Assembly (NCBI GenBank): GCA_951802195.1
Contig: OX637622.1
Coordinates: 1,178,001-1,242,000 of the forward strand
DNA length: 64,000 nt
From: Tausonia pullulans
Taxonomy: Eukaryota > Basidiomycota > Tremellomycetes > Cystofilobasidiales > Mrakiaceae
Direction of reading: 5' to 3'
Shown: positions 1-10,400 of the stretch, piece after piece
Layout of the letters: the number at the start of each line of letters is the position of its first letter
How positions within the stretch are numbered: position 1 is the first letter of the stretch
Made by a program: the position numbers and the translations under genes
The notes under the pieces: model-generated
What the model saw: the letters and a program-made list of their open reading frames with translations, nothing else
Told to the model about the DNA's origin: nothing
Databases searched by the model: none

Positions 1-1090
1 CGCTTTCGGATAACGTAGACAAACTGACCGACCGTTAGATCCTGAGTTGGAACCATATTTGTCAATTGAGAGGTAAAACAAAGAAGGTAGAGCGCGCAAG
101 TTTGACAGACTAACCGAGGGAACGAGGTACTTCCTGATGGGGCAAAAGACGATATTAGCATTCTGGGCCTACCCACAGTCCAGAGCAGTAGCGTACTTCT
201 TGTCGATGGTAGGAATGTCTGAATGAGGTCCGGGAAAGATGATCAGAACAAGACCCGTGGTCGTGAATGGGCATCGGCGAGTCAACGCACCTGTCTTGTC
301 GCCCTTCTCGCAGATGACTAAGGGCAGGAGATGCGTTCAGGTCAGTTGGCCTGACTTCCAGAGATGACGAGATCGAGAAGACAGGTAGCGAGCACAGTCA
401 CATGCCGAAGAGGCAGGGCAGCGGCACATGGGCTCATCCACGTCCGCCCGCGTCTCCCGCGGTTGCTCCTCGAGTTGCTCGCTCGCCTGGCGCCCCTCGC
501 TTCGGCGTGGACCGCGCCCGCTGTCAGACCGAGGGGACATGCGATGCGCCGATCTACCCTCTCTCCGTCCGATATCAGGCGAGGACAGCACAGAAGGAGA
601 CAGGCGAGCCGGGCGAGCCTGTCTCCCGACGAGAGGCCGGTCCAAGTCTCGGATCCCTCCACCCGAGCGCCCTCGATGAGGCCACCGGTGCTAGCCGAAT
701 CGCCTCATGCCAGCGCGAAGAGGGTGACTCGCTTCACCCTCCCGGAATCACTGACAGCCTAATTCCCCTTCAGGTCGATTGATATTGCATTGGACTGACC
801 AGGGATCCTGGAGATGAGCAACAAGTCAGTTCAACAATGGTCAGCCCAGCACAGGAGACGGGAGGTGGAAGGAGAAGCAGGCGGGCCTTTCGAGTCAACG
901 CACCTATCGCTATACTTTGCCCGGATGCGCTGAGCCTCGGCCTGGCGCTTCTCTACGAGGATGATATCGTCAGCGAGTGCGCGATGCTGGAGACGAGTGC
1001 GGACGACGCCGGCTCGCCGGATTGGTGGTGGAAGGGAGAAGAGTGGGACGAACCGAAGGGGTGCTCGTCCTTGAACTTGGAGCGGACCAT
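1..1090 (-). CDS. ATG8: Autophagy ubiquitin-like protein Atg8 (5' part, cut by window edge)
   Basis: Atg8 is the ubiquitin-like protein conjugated to phosphatidylethanolamine on autophagosome membranes; it drives membrane expansion and cargo binding. Reading the minus strand from the ATG at 1090, exons at 1054-1090, 904-952, 800-807, 291-317, 197-218, 115-133 and 41 to below 1 join in phase. They give the hallmark segments [66 protein letters not shown]. Every donor is GT and every acceptor AG. The product up to the edge covers roughly the first 70 of about 120 residues; the processed C-terminal glycine lies outside. The third exon is only 8 nt, and the intron after it (318-799) is 482 nt, several times the local norm. 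The extra Val after Met is a small difference from yeast. Family assignment is very secure; the exon map is an inference from frame and homology. Confidence 0.95.
596..626. repeat. 10-bp inverted repeat inside the long ATG8 intron
   Basis: GGAGACAGGC at 596-605 is matched by its exact reverse complement GCCTGTCTCC at 617-626, with an 11-nt GC-rich spacer. The transcript could form a 10-bp hairpin in the middle of the 482-nt intron. The repeat is seen directly; any role in splicing or as a structured RNA is speculation. Confidence 0.7.
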
Positions 1091-1878
1091 AGTGGAGTCT
1101 AGGGTGGTAGAAAGTGTGTGAGAGGGAGCGTGGCAGTCGGAGAGGGGACGCGACATAGGACGAACGGGTGAAGGTGGGGCAAGGGGAGTGGAGTGGTGGA
1201 GCTGGAGAGGTGGGTTGGGGGGATGAAGCGGGAAGCAGAGTATGACGAAACAAGAAACATATAGGCAAGGAAGCGGCCGAGATGTCAACAGAGAAAGATG
1301 GGAGGAAACGAAGAAGTGACGGCGGTCTGACTTGGTTTGGTGGATTGGGCGAGAGGGGTCGTGAGGTAAGCGTTGAGCTGATGGTGAAGGTCGGAGGGGT
1401 TGTTCCTCAGCGAGAAGGCGCGTGGGCCGAAGCCAGGCCAACAACCGCTCTGTGTTGCGCGACCCCTCCCAGGGGCACGTGACCGGCCATTCCACATTTC
1501 CGACGGACATCGCCAAACTCCAGGCATAAGCAAGCTTGCCCGATATGAGTCTGATTGGTATTCTGCTTGCGAAGATCCGCTTGGTCTGCAGGTGGATCGA
1601 AGCTCGCGCTCAGACCGCCGATGGACTGACAGACCCTAACAGTTGGCCATCTTTGTCCTCTGGCTTGGTGGCTTTTTCTTAGTGTTTAGGAGACAAAAAC
1701 ATGTCTCCTGAGCCTGAACCTGAGCATAGAGGTGAGATGCTGTTTGCACCACGCCTTAGGCACGCAGGCAAACGCAGGCTGCAGGCCCGCCAGTCCAGCT
1801 CTCGACGCGTCGCGTCTCACTTCCCATTCGCGTCCTATCAACCATCACCACATCCTCTCGCGAAATCCTCCTCTCAAC
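1091..1878. promoter_or_regulatory. Shared divergent promoter region, ATG8 / PSF2
   Basis: ATG8 starts leftwards at 1090 and PSF2 rightwards at 1879, so this 788-bp stretch must hold both promoters. It contains one CACGTG box (1476-1481, in the context GGGCACGTGACC) and pyrimidine-rich DNA just upstream of each start. Several long open frames cross it on both strands, but none resembles a protein family or carries a convincing exon structure, so I read it as non-coding. Confidence 0.6.
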
Positions 1879-2914
1879 ATGGCCCTGCCAAAGGCTCTCT
1901 TGCCTTCCCTGACGCCACTTGAGCTCGAGTTCCTGTCCGAGGAGGTCCTCGTCGAGATTGTTCCGTCCTACAGCATGAAACCCATCCGACTTCTCTCGGT
2001 GAGTTAGCACCAACCCGCTCACTTTGTTGGCCATCTTCTTTCTCTCGCCGCGGTCCTGATCCACCACCCTCTCAAGGGGGTCTACGGTCCCTTTATTCCA
2101 CCACGAAAGATCAAAGTCCCCCTCTGGTTTGCGGCCAATCTCAAGGGCCGCAGAGGCTGCAACATAGTGCCTCCGGACTGGCTTACGCCCGAGAGTCTCC
2201 AGGAGGTCCTCGCGACCGAGACGAGCTTAGGGGAGAGTTTTGGACCGCTGCCGGAACGGAGATTCTTTGAGCTGTCCAAGATCTTGCTGGACTGGTGAGT
2301 CGGACATCGGTTGTCGGGCGTCCGGCGCGTCGAAAGCTTCCTCGGCTGGGGATTGCGCTCGCCGTCCCCAGATTGCAATAATCTCCCTCCCTCTGGTCAT
2401 AAGGATGTCTGATTCGCTTTCTGCTTTGATTTTGCCCCTCTCCATCTATCGGTATTCATCTCTCTATCCCAACTCTGCCACGGTACACAGCGCCTATGAC
2501 AACGTGATCAACCCATCCTTGATCAGGTCCCTCATCAAGGACATCCGGCAAGCAAGAGAGTCCAAGCTTCGACTCGGAATCATCCCTAAGATGAACGAGA
2601 ATCCGTCTGATGAGGGCGGCATCAATGGGGAGTACCTCCAGGTTCGTTCCCTTCCTTGTTGTCCTTTTGCCACTGCCGCTGTCGCTTGCCACCTCCTTCC
2701 AACGAAGACGGTGTATCCATCCATTCACTAACGGCCTGAATTCCCGGCTGGTCCCTTGCAGTTGACAAACCTCACGCCACTGGAGATCAACGAGCTCCGG
2801 CCTTTCTTTGTGCGCGCCGTCGGGGCGATGGCCAAGCTGGCACCGCCAAGCAATGAGGTTGGCCGAGGGAGAGACGAGATAGACGACGATGAGGAGGGAT
2901 ATGACTATGATTAG
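1879..2914 (+). CDS. PSF2: DNA replication complex GINS subunit PSF2
   Basis: Psf2 is one of four GINS subunits; GINS joins Cdc45 and Mcm2-7 to form the CMG replicative helicase in the nucleus. The protein opens with the family's N-terminal signature (LTPLELEFLSEEVLVEIVPS, then SMKPIRLLS) and continues with VYGPFIPPRKIKVPLWFA, a CNIVPPDWLTPESL segment and the helical ELSKILLD and RSLIKDIRQAR regions. The C-terminal part LTNLTPLEINELRPFF is also typical, followed by an acidic tail that ends at TAG 2912-2914. Three introns are clear: about 1999-2076, one starting near 2296 and ending near 2490, and about 2647-2760. Length is about 200 residues, as expected for fungi. The ATG at 1879 is the first in frame and lies at the family start. 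Divergent partner is ATG8. Confidence 0.93.
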
Positions 2915-3754
2915 GAGGTTCTCTCATCAGATACGCACCACGAGCGAGTGGAGTGCGCGAGGCTGGCATGAGCGATGGAGCGCGCCCCGGAGCGAATTCA
3001 GCGCAAAAGGCAGCCTTATTGTGACCGTTGCGTACATCCCTCAGCAATCGAGACAACAAGCAAAGCCAGCATTAGATCTGGGCGATAGAGATCCATGTCC
3101 GACGGTGGTCACGAGGAGGGGAAAGCGATGTGATCATCGCGCACTCTCCCCCTTCCGTCAGCTCTCTTGCTCCCTTGCATCCATGGTATTAGCTCTCAGC
3201 GTCTACCTTGAACACAATATCGCACCCCCAATACGAAAATACCTTCAAACCTGTTCATCTCTTACGACTCCTCCCCTTCCCCCCCCACTCGTCATCATCC
3301 CCCCACTTGCTCCACATCGGCTCTGGCCGCCCGCCCAGAAAGACGACCGACTCGTTCGACGCCTTCGTCCCATTTAACCACCACTTCGCTTCACACATTG
3401 ATTGCCTCACTCTCCGCATGTAAGCTCCATCTCAAGACGTGCCTTGTACTTACTGCTACCACGGGTGGTGGGACGCACTTAAGGCGATCCTCGCAGGATG
3501 AGCCAGGCCGCTAGCCTCTTTCCTGCGTCCCTCGCTCTCGCTCGAAGCCGACATCGATCTATCTTGCTGGATCATTCGTGGGCGATTTGGGGAGGTGTGG
3601 ACGATGTCCTGCTCACTCTAGACGGCAGTCGACGCGTTCGTGTGGGAGCTAGCGTCTACCGGCGGAGGCCCTTCTCTGAGACGCGTTTTCGGCCGTCTCG
3701 ATCGCGTTTTTGCTCTTGCCCTGGACTGACATCTCCCTCCTCCAGAAGTTGACG
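2915..3754. other. Intergenic, PSF2 3' side and MATH-BTB promoter
   Basis: No recognisable gene. An open frame overlaps the end of PSF2 (2889-3377) but its translation has no family features. A CTGAC followed by a pyrimidine tract and CAG at 3726-3744, just before the next start, suggests a 5'-UTR intron acceptor for the MATH-BTB gene. Confidence 0.5.
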
Positions 3755-6440
3755 ATGGCATCCATCCCTCCCTTCAACTTCAACATTCAGCCGACGTCGT
3801 CGCTTCCTCCCGCGGTCTCGTCCGGTGGCACGGCGGCGGCTTCGTCCGGTGGCCTTAACAGCGGCTACAGCGGCAACAGCAGCAGCCTGTCGGCGTCAAA
3901 GGACCCCGAGTTCCTCGAGTCGGAGAACATGTATGAGCGAGCTCAGTGAACCCACGACAAGAGGCGACTCTCTGATTTTATTATTATTATCAGCACGCTC
4001 GAATGGACGGTCCACAACTTGAAACAGCTCTTTGAGAACAGGTGCAGACAAGACAAGATCGCCAAGAAAAAAGCTTGTCGTGCTAATGCTCTCATTCGCT
4101 CGTCCATAGCAAGGGCGATTCAAAATCTCGCGTTGTCAAGAGTGCCCTTTTTGGGGAGGGCAGGTGGCAACTCTTGTAAGCAGCAGAGATTTTTGGCTTA
4201 CTCAAAGAGGAAAGCCGCTGACTGGCCGACTGCTCGCTCAGGTTCTACCCGAATGTTCGCTGTGTCCTCCCCTCCCTATCATTCGTCCCTGCCACCTCTG
4301 ACAGCCCCCTTTCAGGCCGGTTCTCCTAACTCAGAACACTGCTCGCTCTACCTCTCGTGCGAGCCCCAGGCGCACGAGTTCGAGGACGGCGTCCCCGTTG
4401 CAACGGGTGGCAAATGGGTCCGGCGTGGAAAGTGGCATTTCCAGTTCCGGCTCACCTCAAGCGAAAACAAGACGATCTGTATGAAGGAGGCGCTTGCGGA
4501 CCATGTGGGTTGCCTCGATATCTCGTTCAATCGAGCACCTGTCTGTATGCCAAGGATACGACTGATCCTCCACACTATCGACTGGCCGGTGCCAGACGTT
4601 TGCGAGCAAGACGGCTAACTGGGGCTGGACGCAGTACGGCAAGCGGGATATTGTCTACTTCAGTAAGCCCTTAATCTCTCTCTTTCTTTTTGAACCGAGC
4701 TGACCGTGTCACCCGCCCTGGCAAGACAACTCGCTCTCGCGGTCTTCGGATTGCTTCACAATTACCTGCTGCATCTCATCGTCTCCTGTGAACCCCTTTT
4801 TGCTAACATCACGCGAAGAAGGCTACGCTGCTGATATAGCCACTTTATCATCATTTTTAATAGGGTCCTCCCGCACCACCACCCCTGACTCTCGAGCAGA
4901 ATGTCCCGCTCGATCTCATGCAGACGGTCGGCCGGCTGCTGGACGACCGGAAATATAGCGATGTGAGCGTCGAGTCTGCACAAAGCGGAAGAATCTTCCC
5001 TGATCTTTTCTGTTTCTCCTCATCAGGTCGAGTTCGTCATAACCAAGCGGAAGGGAAGAGGTGAAGGCCGCAGCATTTGGGCCAACAAGACGTTACTCGC
5101 GAGGGTGGAGGTGAGTCCCACGCTGGCCTGACCCACCCTCCGATCCTTATTCATTCTTGATGGCAGCATTTCGCGACTCTCCTTTCGAGCGGGTTCGCGG
5201 AAGATATCGATACCGGCGATGCCGTGACACACAGAGAAACTCTGATTGGACCATCACTTGAAGACTCGGACGCTTCAGATGCTGGAGAATCGGATGATGG
5301 CGATCTGGACGAAGGAGAACTGGACGAGGACGAGCTCGAAGACCTCGGAACGGCCTCGGGCGATGGAGTTGGGGAAGGCGCGGCAGAGGGGGAGCAGCAC
5401 TTGACGACGCAGTCGCTGGTCGAGAATCACGAAGAGGAGGAGGAGGAGGAACAGGTACAGAATGAACACATCAGGGCGGAAAGTGACGGCGAGGGCGAGG
5501 GTGGTTCGAAGGCGAGGGAGAAGACTGAGACCAAGTCCCCTAGCGGGACCAGGAGTCTTAAGGTCAGCTGGCAGGGACAGGCAGGCGGGGCTACGGCTTC
5601 TAGCGAAGGACCCAGGAAGACGACGATCGCTATCGGGGACGCCTCGTACCCGACATTCTACGCTCTGCTATACTATGTGAGTCTTCTCTCCGGCGTATCT
5701 GTCTCACTTGCTCACGCATATTTGCAGCTCTACACGAACCAGATCACCTTCGCACCCCTGACCTCCTCCTTCGCCTCGACATCCGGCGTGACCGCCACCC
5801 TCTCCGACTCGACCTCCTCCCCGACTTTTCTCTCTCCGACGCGGCTTCGTAAGAACTGGATCGCTAGCTGGGTCCGATCCCATCCGGGCCGGCCAGAGCC
5901 TGCCAGCGCAAAGAGCATCTTTGTATTGAGCGATCTCTACGGTCTCGCGGATCTCAAGCAACGGGCGTTCAAACGTGCGTGCTTCTCTCGTCGAAATTCG
6001 GCGGTGTGTGACTCGCCCATCTTTTATCCCCCTAGACATTGTTGCAAGCCTCACGGTTCACAACATCGCTCACGAGGCCTTTTCGGCGTGGGTGACTCTT
6101 TATCCTCCATCAACCGCTGCTGGCGCTGATTTCTTGCGCTTGCCGTGCTCCAGCTTCTCGGCAGCCTATGATGTCGTTCGAAAGGTCGAGGTCGACTTCT
6201 TCCTCACCAACTGGAAGGCCATCCGGGACACCGAGGCAATGGCGCACGTCTGGACGAGTGTGCGGAGCGGCAGGCATCGCGGGTTTGAAGAAGGTGCCTG
6301 ATTTTATTGCTCATCACAACGACGAAGAAGTAAATGCTCACCCGCGTCCTCTCTACCCAACAGTCTGGCCGCTAATCGTGAGCAACCTCGAGTATGTGCC
6401 GGGGTCCGGGAGGGACGAGGGAGAGGGGAGCAAACCCTAG
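3755..6440 (+). CDS. MATH-BTB domain protein (probable CUL3 substrate adaptor)
   Basis: MATH-BTB proteins bind a substrate through the MATH (TRAF-like) domain and CUL3 through BTB, as in animal SPOP. After a Ser/Gly-rich leader (MASIPPFNFNIQ), a MATH domain is spread over several exons, with FYPNSGSPNSEHCSLYLSC, GKWHFQFRL and the diagnostic KTANWGWTQYGKRDI. The BTB domain begins near LLDDRKYSDVEFVITKRKG and ends with SYPTFYALLYYLYTNQITFA, then a BACK-like tail (SIFVLSDLYGLADLKQRAFK). BTB is interrupted after its first half by about 130 residues rich in Asp, Glu and Ser (about 5250-5630). The last intron joins GFEE to VWPLIVSNLEYV and gives the stop at 6438-6440. About 640 residues. Family call is strong; the CUL3 role is inferred from the architecture. 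Exact internal splice sites were chosen by frame. Confidence 0.85.
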
Positions 6441-7405
6441 ACGAGTCAGCTGCTTCGTCTTCTTGCGGCTCTGCATCTCGCTGTCTTCTCCAAGGAGGCT
6501 CTTCACCTAGCCACTGCCCCGAAAAGATATGTGACGCACCTATAGCTTTACCATCGTCCTCTTGGCTCCGCTCAGAGGAAAGCATTGATCCGAACGAGTC
6601 AGGGTGGCGAATGGCACGAAGATCTGACTCGAGGACTGGCGACGATATCCTGAGGAGCGTAGTCCATTACGTTACGCCTTACACCTGAAGTAGATGCCCA
6701 GACGGGACTGGAAGAGGCTGAAGCTGATCCTTTGAGGCCTCGAAACGCACGATATCCGGCTCTGGGGAAGAGATGAAAGTATGCGCCTATCGCTGGGCTC
6801 TCCGACTGGCCACGGCACTGAAGAATTGTGCTCCGCACAGACACAACCAACTGAGAGCACGTTTTGATCTGAAAAATCTTTTGGACCAAGCATGTACGAC
6901 GTCAAGCGAACGCCTGGAGTGAATTAGTCATTCATCTTAACCGGAACTTGAGCCTGTAGAAGTAAGTCTTGTATCCAGTCAGGTTACCTGATAAGATCCG
7001 TGGCGACTCCAAAAAAAAAATGTTTGTTAAGCGGGATCGAGAGTCCGAGCCTTGACCGAGGTTTGTCGACAATGAAATTCTCTCGACCGAGGATCATGTG
7101 TCAGGGCGAAGAAGGGGCAGCTGAGACTAGATCGCGGATTACAACACGGGAGTCTGCGCTCACCGAGCCTCGGCGACAGCGCGCCTCTTACGTGGACCCT
7201 CGGTTGATCGAAGTTAGGGAGCGTTGACGCGCATAGACGCGCTCGGTCTCTATTTGTCAATCAATGCCTCGATCCCACGCCGTTTCATCATCAAGCTCCA
7301 TCCATTATAGAGAGATGGTTTCCACTAACCACATCCTCATCTTCATCATCTTCCTCTATCCTTGTCCTATTCCGCTCCCAGTACACGACTTAGCAGCGCC
7401 TGCCG
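6441..7405. other. Intergenic between MATH-BTB and ABC transporter genes
   Basis: About 965 bp with only short open frames. It holds the 3' UTR of the MATH-BTB gene and the promoter of the ABC transporter. There is a run of ten A at about 7012-7021. I see no RNA gene or repeat. Confidence 0.5.
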
Positions 7406-10400
7406 ATGTCGTTCTTCCAGTTGGGTCAACCCCTCACGGACGAAACATCCGACCCCGGCCTCGTCACAGTCTCCCCCCCTTCTCCTACCTCCCCCGCCGC
7501 CGCCCAGCATCGGCATCAGCCGCAGCCCTCCCCTTACCCCACTCACGCCTGCACCTCGACGCGCTCCGATCCTACCTCTGGCATCTTGACCGACGGCGAT
7601 GATATGACGAGAGCGCCGAGCCCCGAAGGCGAGAACGGACCCGCTCCACACAGCACATCGAAACCTCAATCGGGTGAGACTCTCGAGGGCGATGTCGCGA
7701 GTTCCGAGGACTCCCGCCTTGCCCGGTACAAGAAGTCGCTGCTCGTGAGTCCTTTTTTCCGGCTACAGCGGGCGAGGATGGCCAAAAATTCAGGCATGCC
7801 TGACGAGCAAGCGCCTGAATGAGGGACAAGGAATCTGCCAACGGCAGCAAACTCCGCTTCGCTCACCTGTTCAGGCTCAGCTTCTGCTTGCTACCCGCTG
7901 TTATCTTCTCTTTCGTCTGCCAAAAATATTCTAACTACCTCCCGCTTCGCAGACCGAGCAAGCCCTTCTCGCGTCGCGCGGTCTCGAGCCCGTCAAATCC
8001 CTCCCGCTCGCGTGGAAGAACCTCTCGGTCCGCGGCACTGGCGGCGCCGGCGAGATCCTCTACGGCACCACAGTCGGAGCGATTCTCCAGGGTCCTTACG
8101 GCTCGATCCAGGACAAAAAACGGATGAAGAAGCTTCAGGCGGCCAAGGATGACCTAGAGGAGAATCGAACGGCCAAGAATGAGCACACTCTGGCCGAGGA
8201 GGCTAGGGCCGGAGCGAAGGCGGGCAAGAGTGGTAAGAAGAAGTCGGAGCGCGGGCTGGGCAAGGGCGAGAGGTACCTCATTCACGATTTTTCAGGTGTG
8301 GTTAAGAGTGAGTTGCATTGACAATGGCGTGTAGATGGCGTGTGGTGGCTGTAGTGAGTTGACGATGCGCTCGCTTTTGGTCGTGTCTCTTTGAGGCGGG
8401 GAGATGCTTCTCGTTGGTGAGTTCGTCATCGTTCCACCGCTCTGAAGCTTTCTCTTGACATCCGACCCTCGAAATTCTTATTATCCATTCAGTCGGACGC
8501 CCAGGCAGTGGCTGCACGACTTTCCTCAAAGCCGTCTCTGGCCTCACCTCGGGCTTCGCTGGCATCGACGGTGAGATCATGTACGGCTCGTTGCGTTCAC
8601 AGTCCAAGGATGTTAAGCCCTACAAGGGCCAGGTCATTTTCACCTCAGAGGACGATATCCACGTGTGTCGCAGTCGTCTGCTGGCCTCTACTTCGCCCCC
8701 TGACAGATGGGTTTTGGGCCTTTAGTTCCCCAACCTTCAGGTCGGTCGGACCCTCGACTTTGCGTGAGTCTCTTACCAGCTCGTTCGATCCAACGTCGGC
8801 CTAGCTCTGATGCTTCTCCCTCTACCTCTCATCAAGCCTCCGCAATAACACGCCCGACGCCTCGGCTCGCATGGCCAAGGAAGAAGGCGGCGAGGCCATC
8901 CCAGCTCGAGAGTATGAAGACAAGGCCAAGGCCAACTTGCTCTCGGTCTTCGGACTCGAGCACACGCACGATACCAAGGTCGGCGATGCCTGTGAGTACT
9001 CGCGCTCTCCCTGTCAAATGCTCTTGTGAAGGCTAACTCCTCAACCCCCACAGACGTCCGTGGAGTCAGTGGAGGAGAGCGCAAGCGTGTTTCTATTGCC
9101 GAGGTCCTCACCAACCGAGCGTCGATCCAGGCCTGGTGCTTAATTTTCCATATCCATAGGGAACGAGGGGCAAATTTCTCACTGATCTTTCTCCTTTAGG
9201 GACAACGCCACCCGCGGTCTTGATGCCAACACCGCTCTCGAGTACGCCAAGGTCATGCGGACGCTCTCGGACGTTCAGAAAAATACGACGCTCGTCTCGC
9301 TCTATCAGGCCGGTAATCAGATCTACAAACAATTTGTAGGTGGTTTGAACCCTTTCCTTGGAAGTGAGTGTGTTTGACATTATTCTCTGCCATCCGCATT
9401 ACAGGACAAGGTCCTCGTCATTGCTGAGGGCCAGATCATCTACTACGGACTTCGTCGTGATGCCCAGGGCTACTTTGAGGACATGGGCTTCGAGTGCATG
9501 GGTAAGTGGGCCTAAATTTAGGTCCACGATGAGTGCTTCTTTGATTGACTCCATCCTTGGTTGCCTTCTCAATCATCAGACGGCGCCAACGTCGCCGACT
9601 TGTCAGTCTCCTGTTGTTCCCCCGCTTTTCAATACACCGATGTCTGACCCCCTTACTCTCATACAGCCTCACCGGTGTCACCGTTCCCAAGGAGCGCAAG
9701 GTCCGCCAGAGCTATGAGAGCCGAGTGCCCAACTCAGTCTCCGAGTTCGCCCGCAGGTATCGTGAATCGGACATCGCCAGACGGATGGCGCAGGAGCTTG
9801 AAGACCACCTCGCCCAGGAGCGCGAGCTTGAGGCCGAGTCGGCACGATTGCGGGACATGGTCCAACGGGAGAAGCACAAGTGGGCCTTCAAGTCTCGGCC
9901 CGAGACGCTCAGCATCTTTGGACAGATCAAGTATGCACTGCTCCGCGAGTACCAGCAGCGTTGGGGGGACAAATGGTGAGTGCTCCATCATGGATGTTCG
10001 TCTGATCCTGTTGCCATGCTAACTTCGTCGACTTATGTCCCCACTCAGGACGTTCTGGGCCCGGCAGTGTACGACTCTTATCCAGTCGTTCATCGTCGGA
10101 TCGCTCTTCTACATGATGCCTTTGAGTCAGTGCGAGCAGTCACTCTTTCTGAAAAATCTCGAGACTGACCTTTCATCCTTTGACCATTAGCTACTGGCGG
10201 CATCGTGAGATACACACTTTTTCCACGCACGACGTACCAATTCTTACAGCGCTGACACACCTCTCTCCCGAACAGTTCACCCGCGGTGGCGCCATCTTCC
10301 TCACGCTCCTCTACCCGTCCCTTATCTCCCTCTCGGAAACCACGGGCGCCTTCGTGGGTCGGTCAGTTCTCGCTAAGCATAAGGCCTTCTCGCTCTACCG

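Noticed and set aside
337-782. Overlapping long frames on both strands near the left edge
   Set aside because: They lie inside the 482-nt ATG8 intron, are Arg/Ser/Pro-rich from GC bias, and have no domain.
1476-1481. Single CACGTG as a specific control site for ATG8 or PSF2
   Set aside because: At this base composition one such hexamer every few kb is expected by chance; without clustering or conservation it is only noted.
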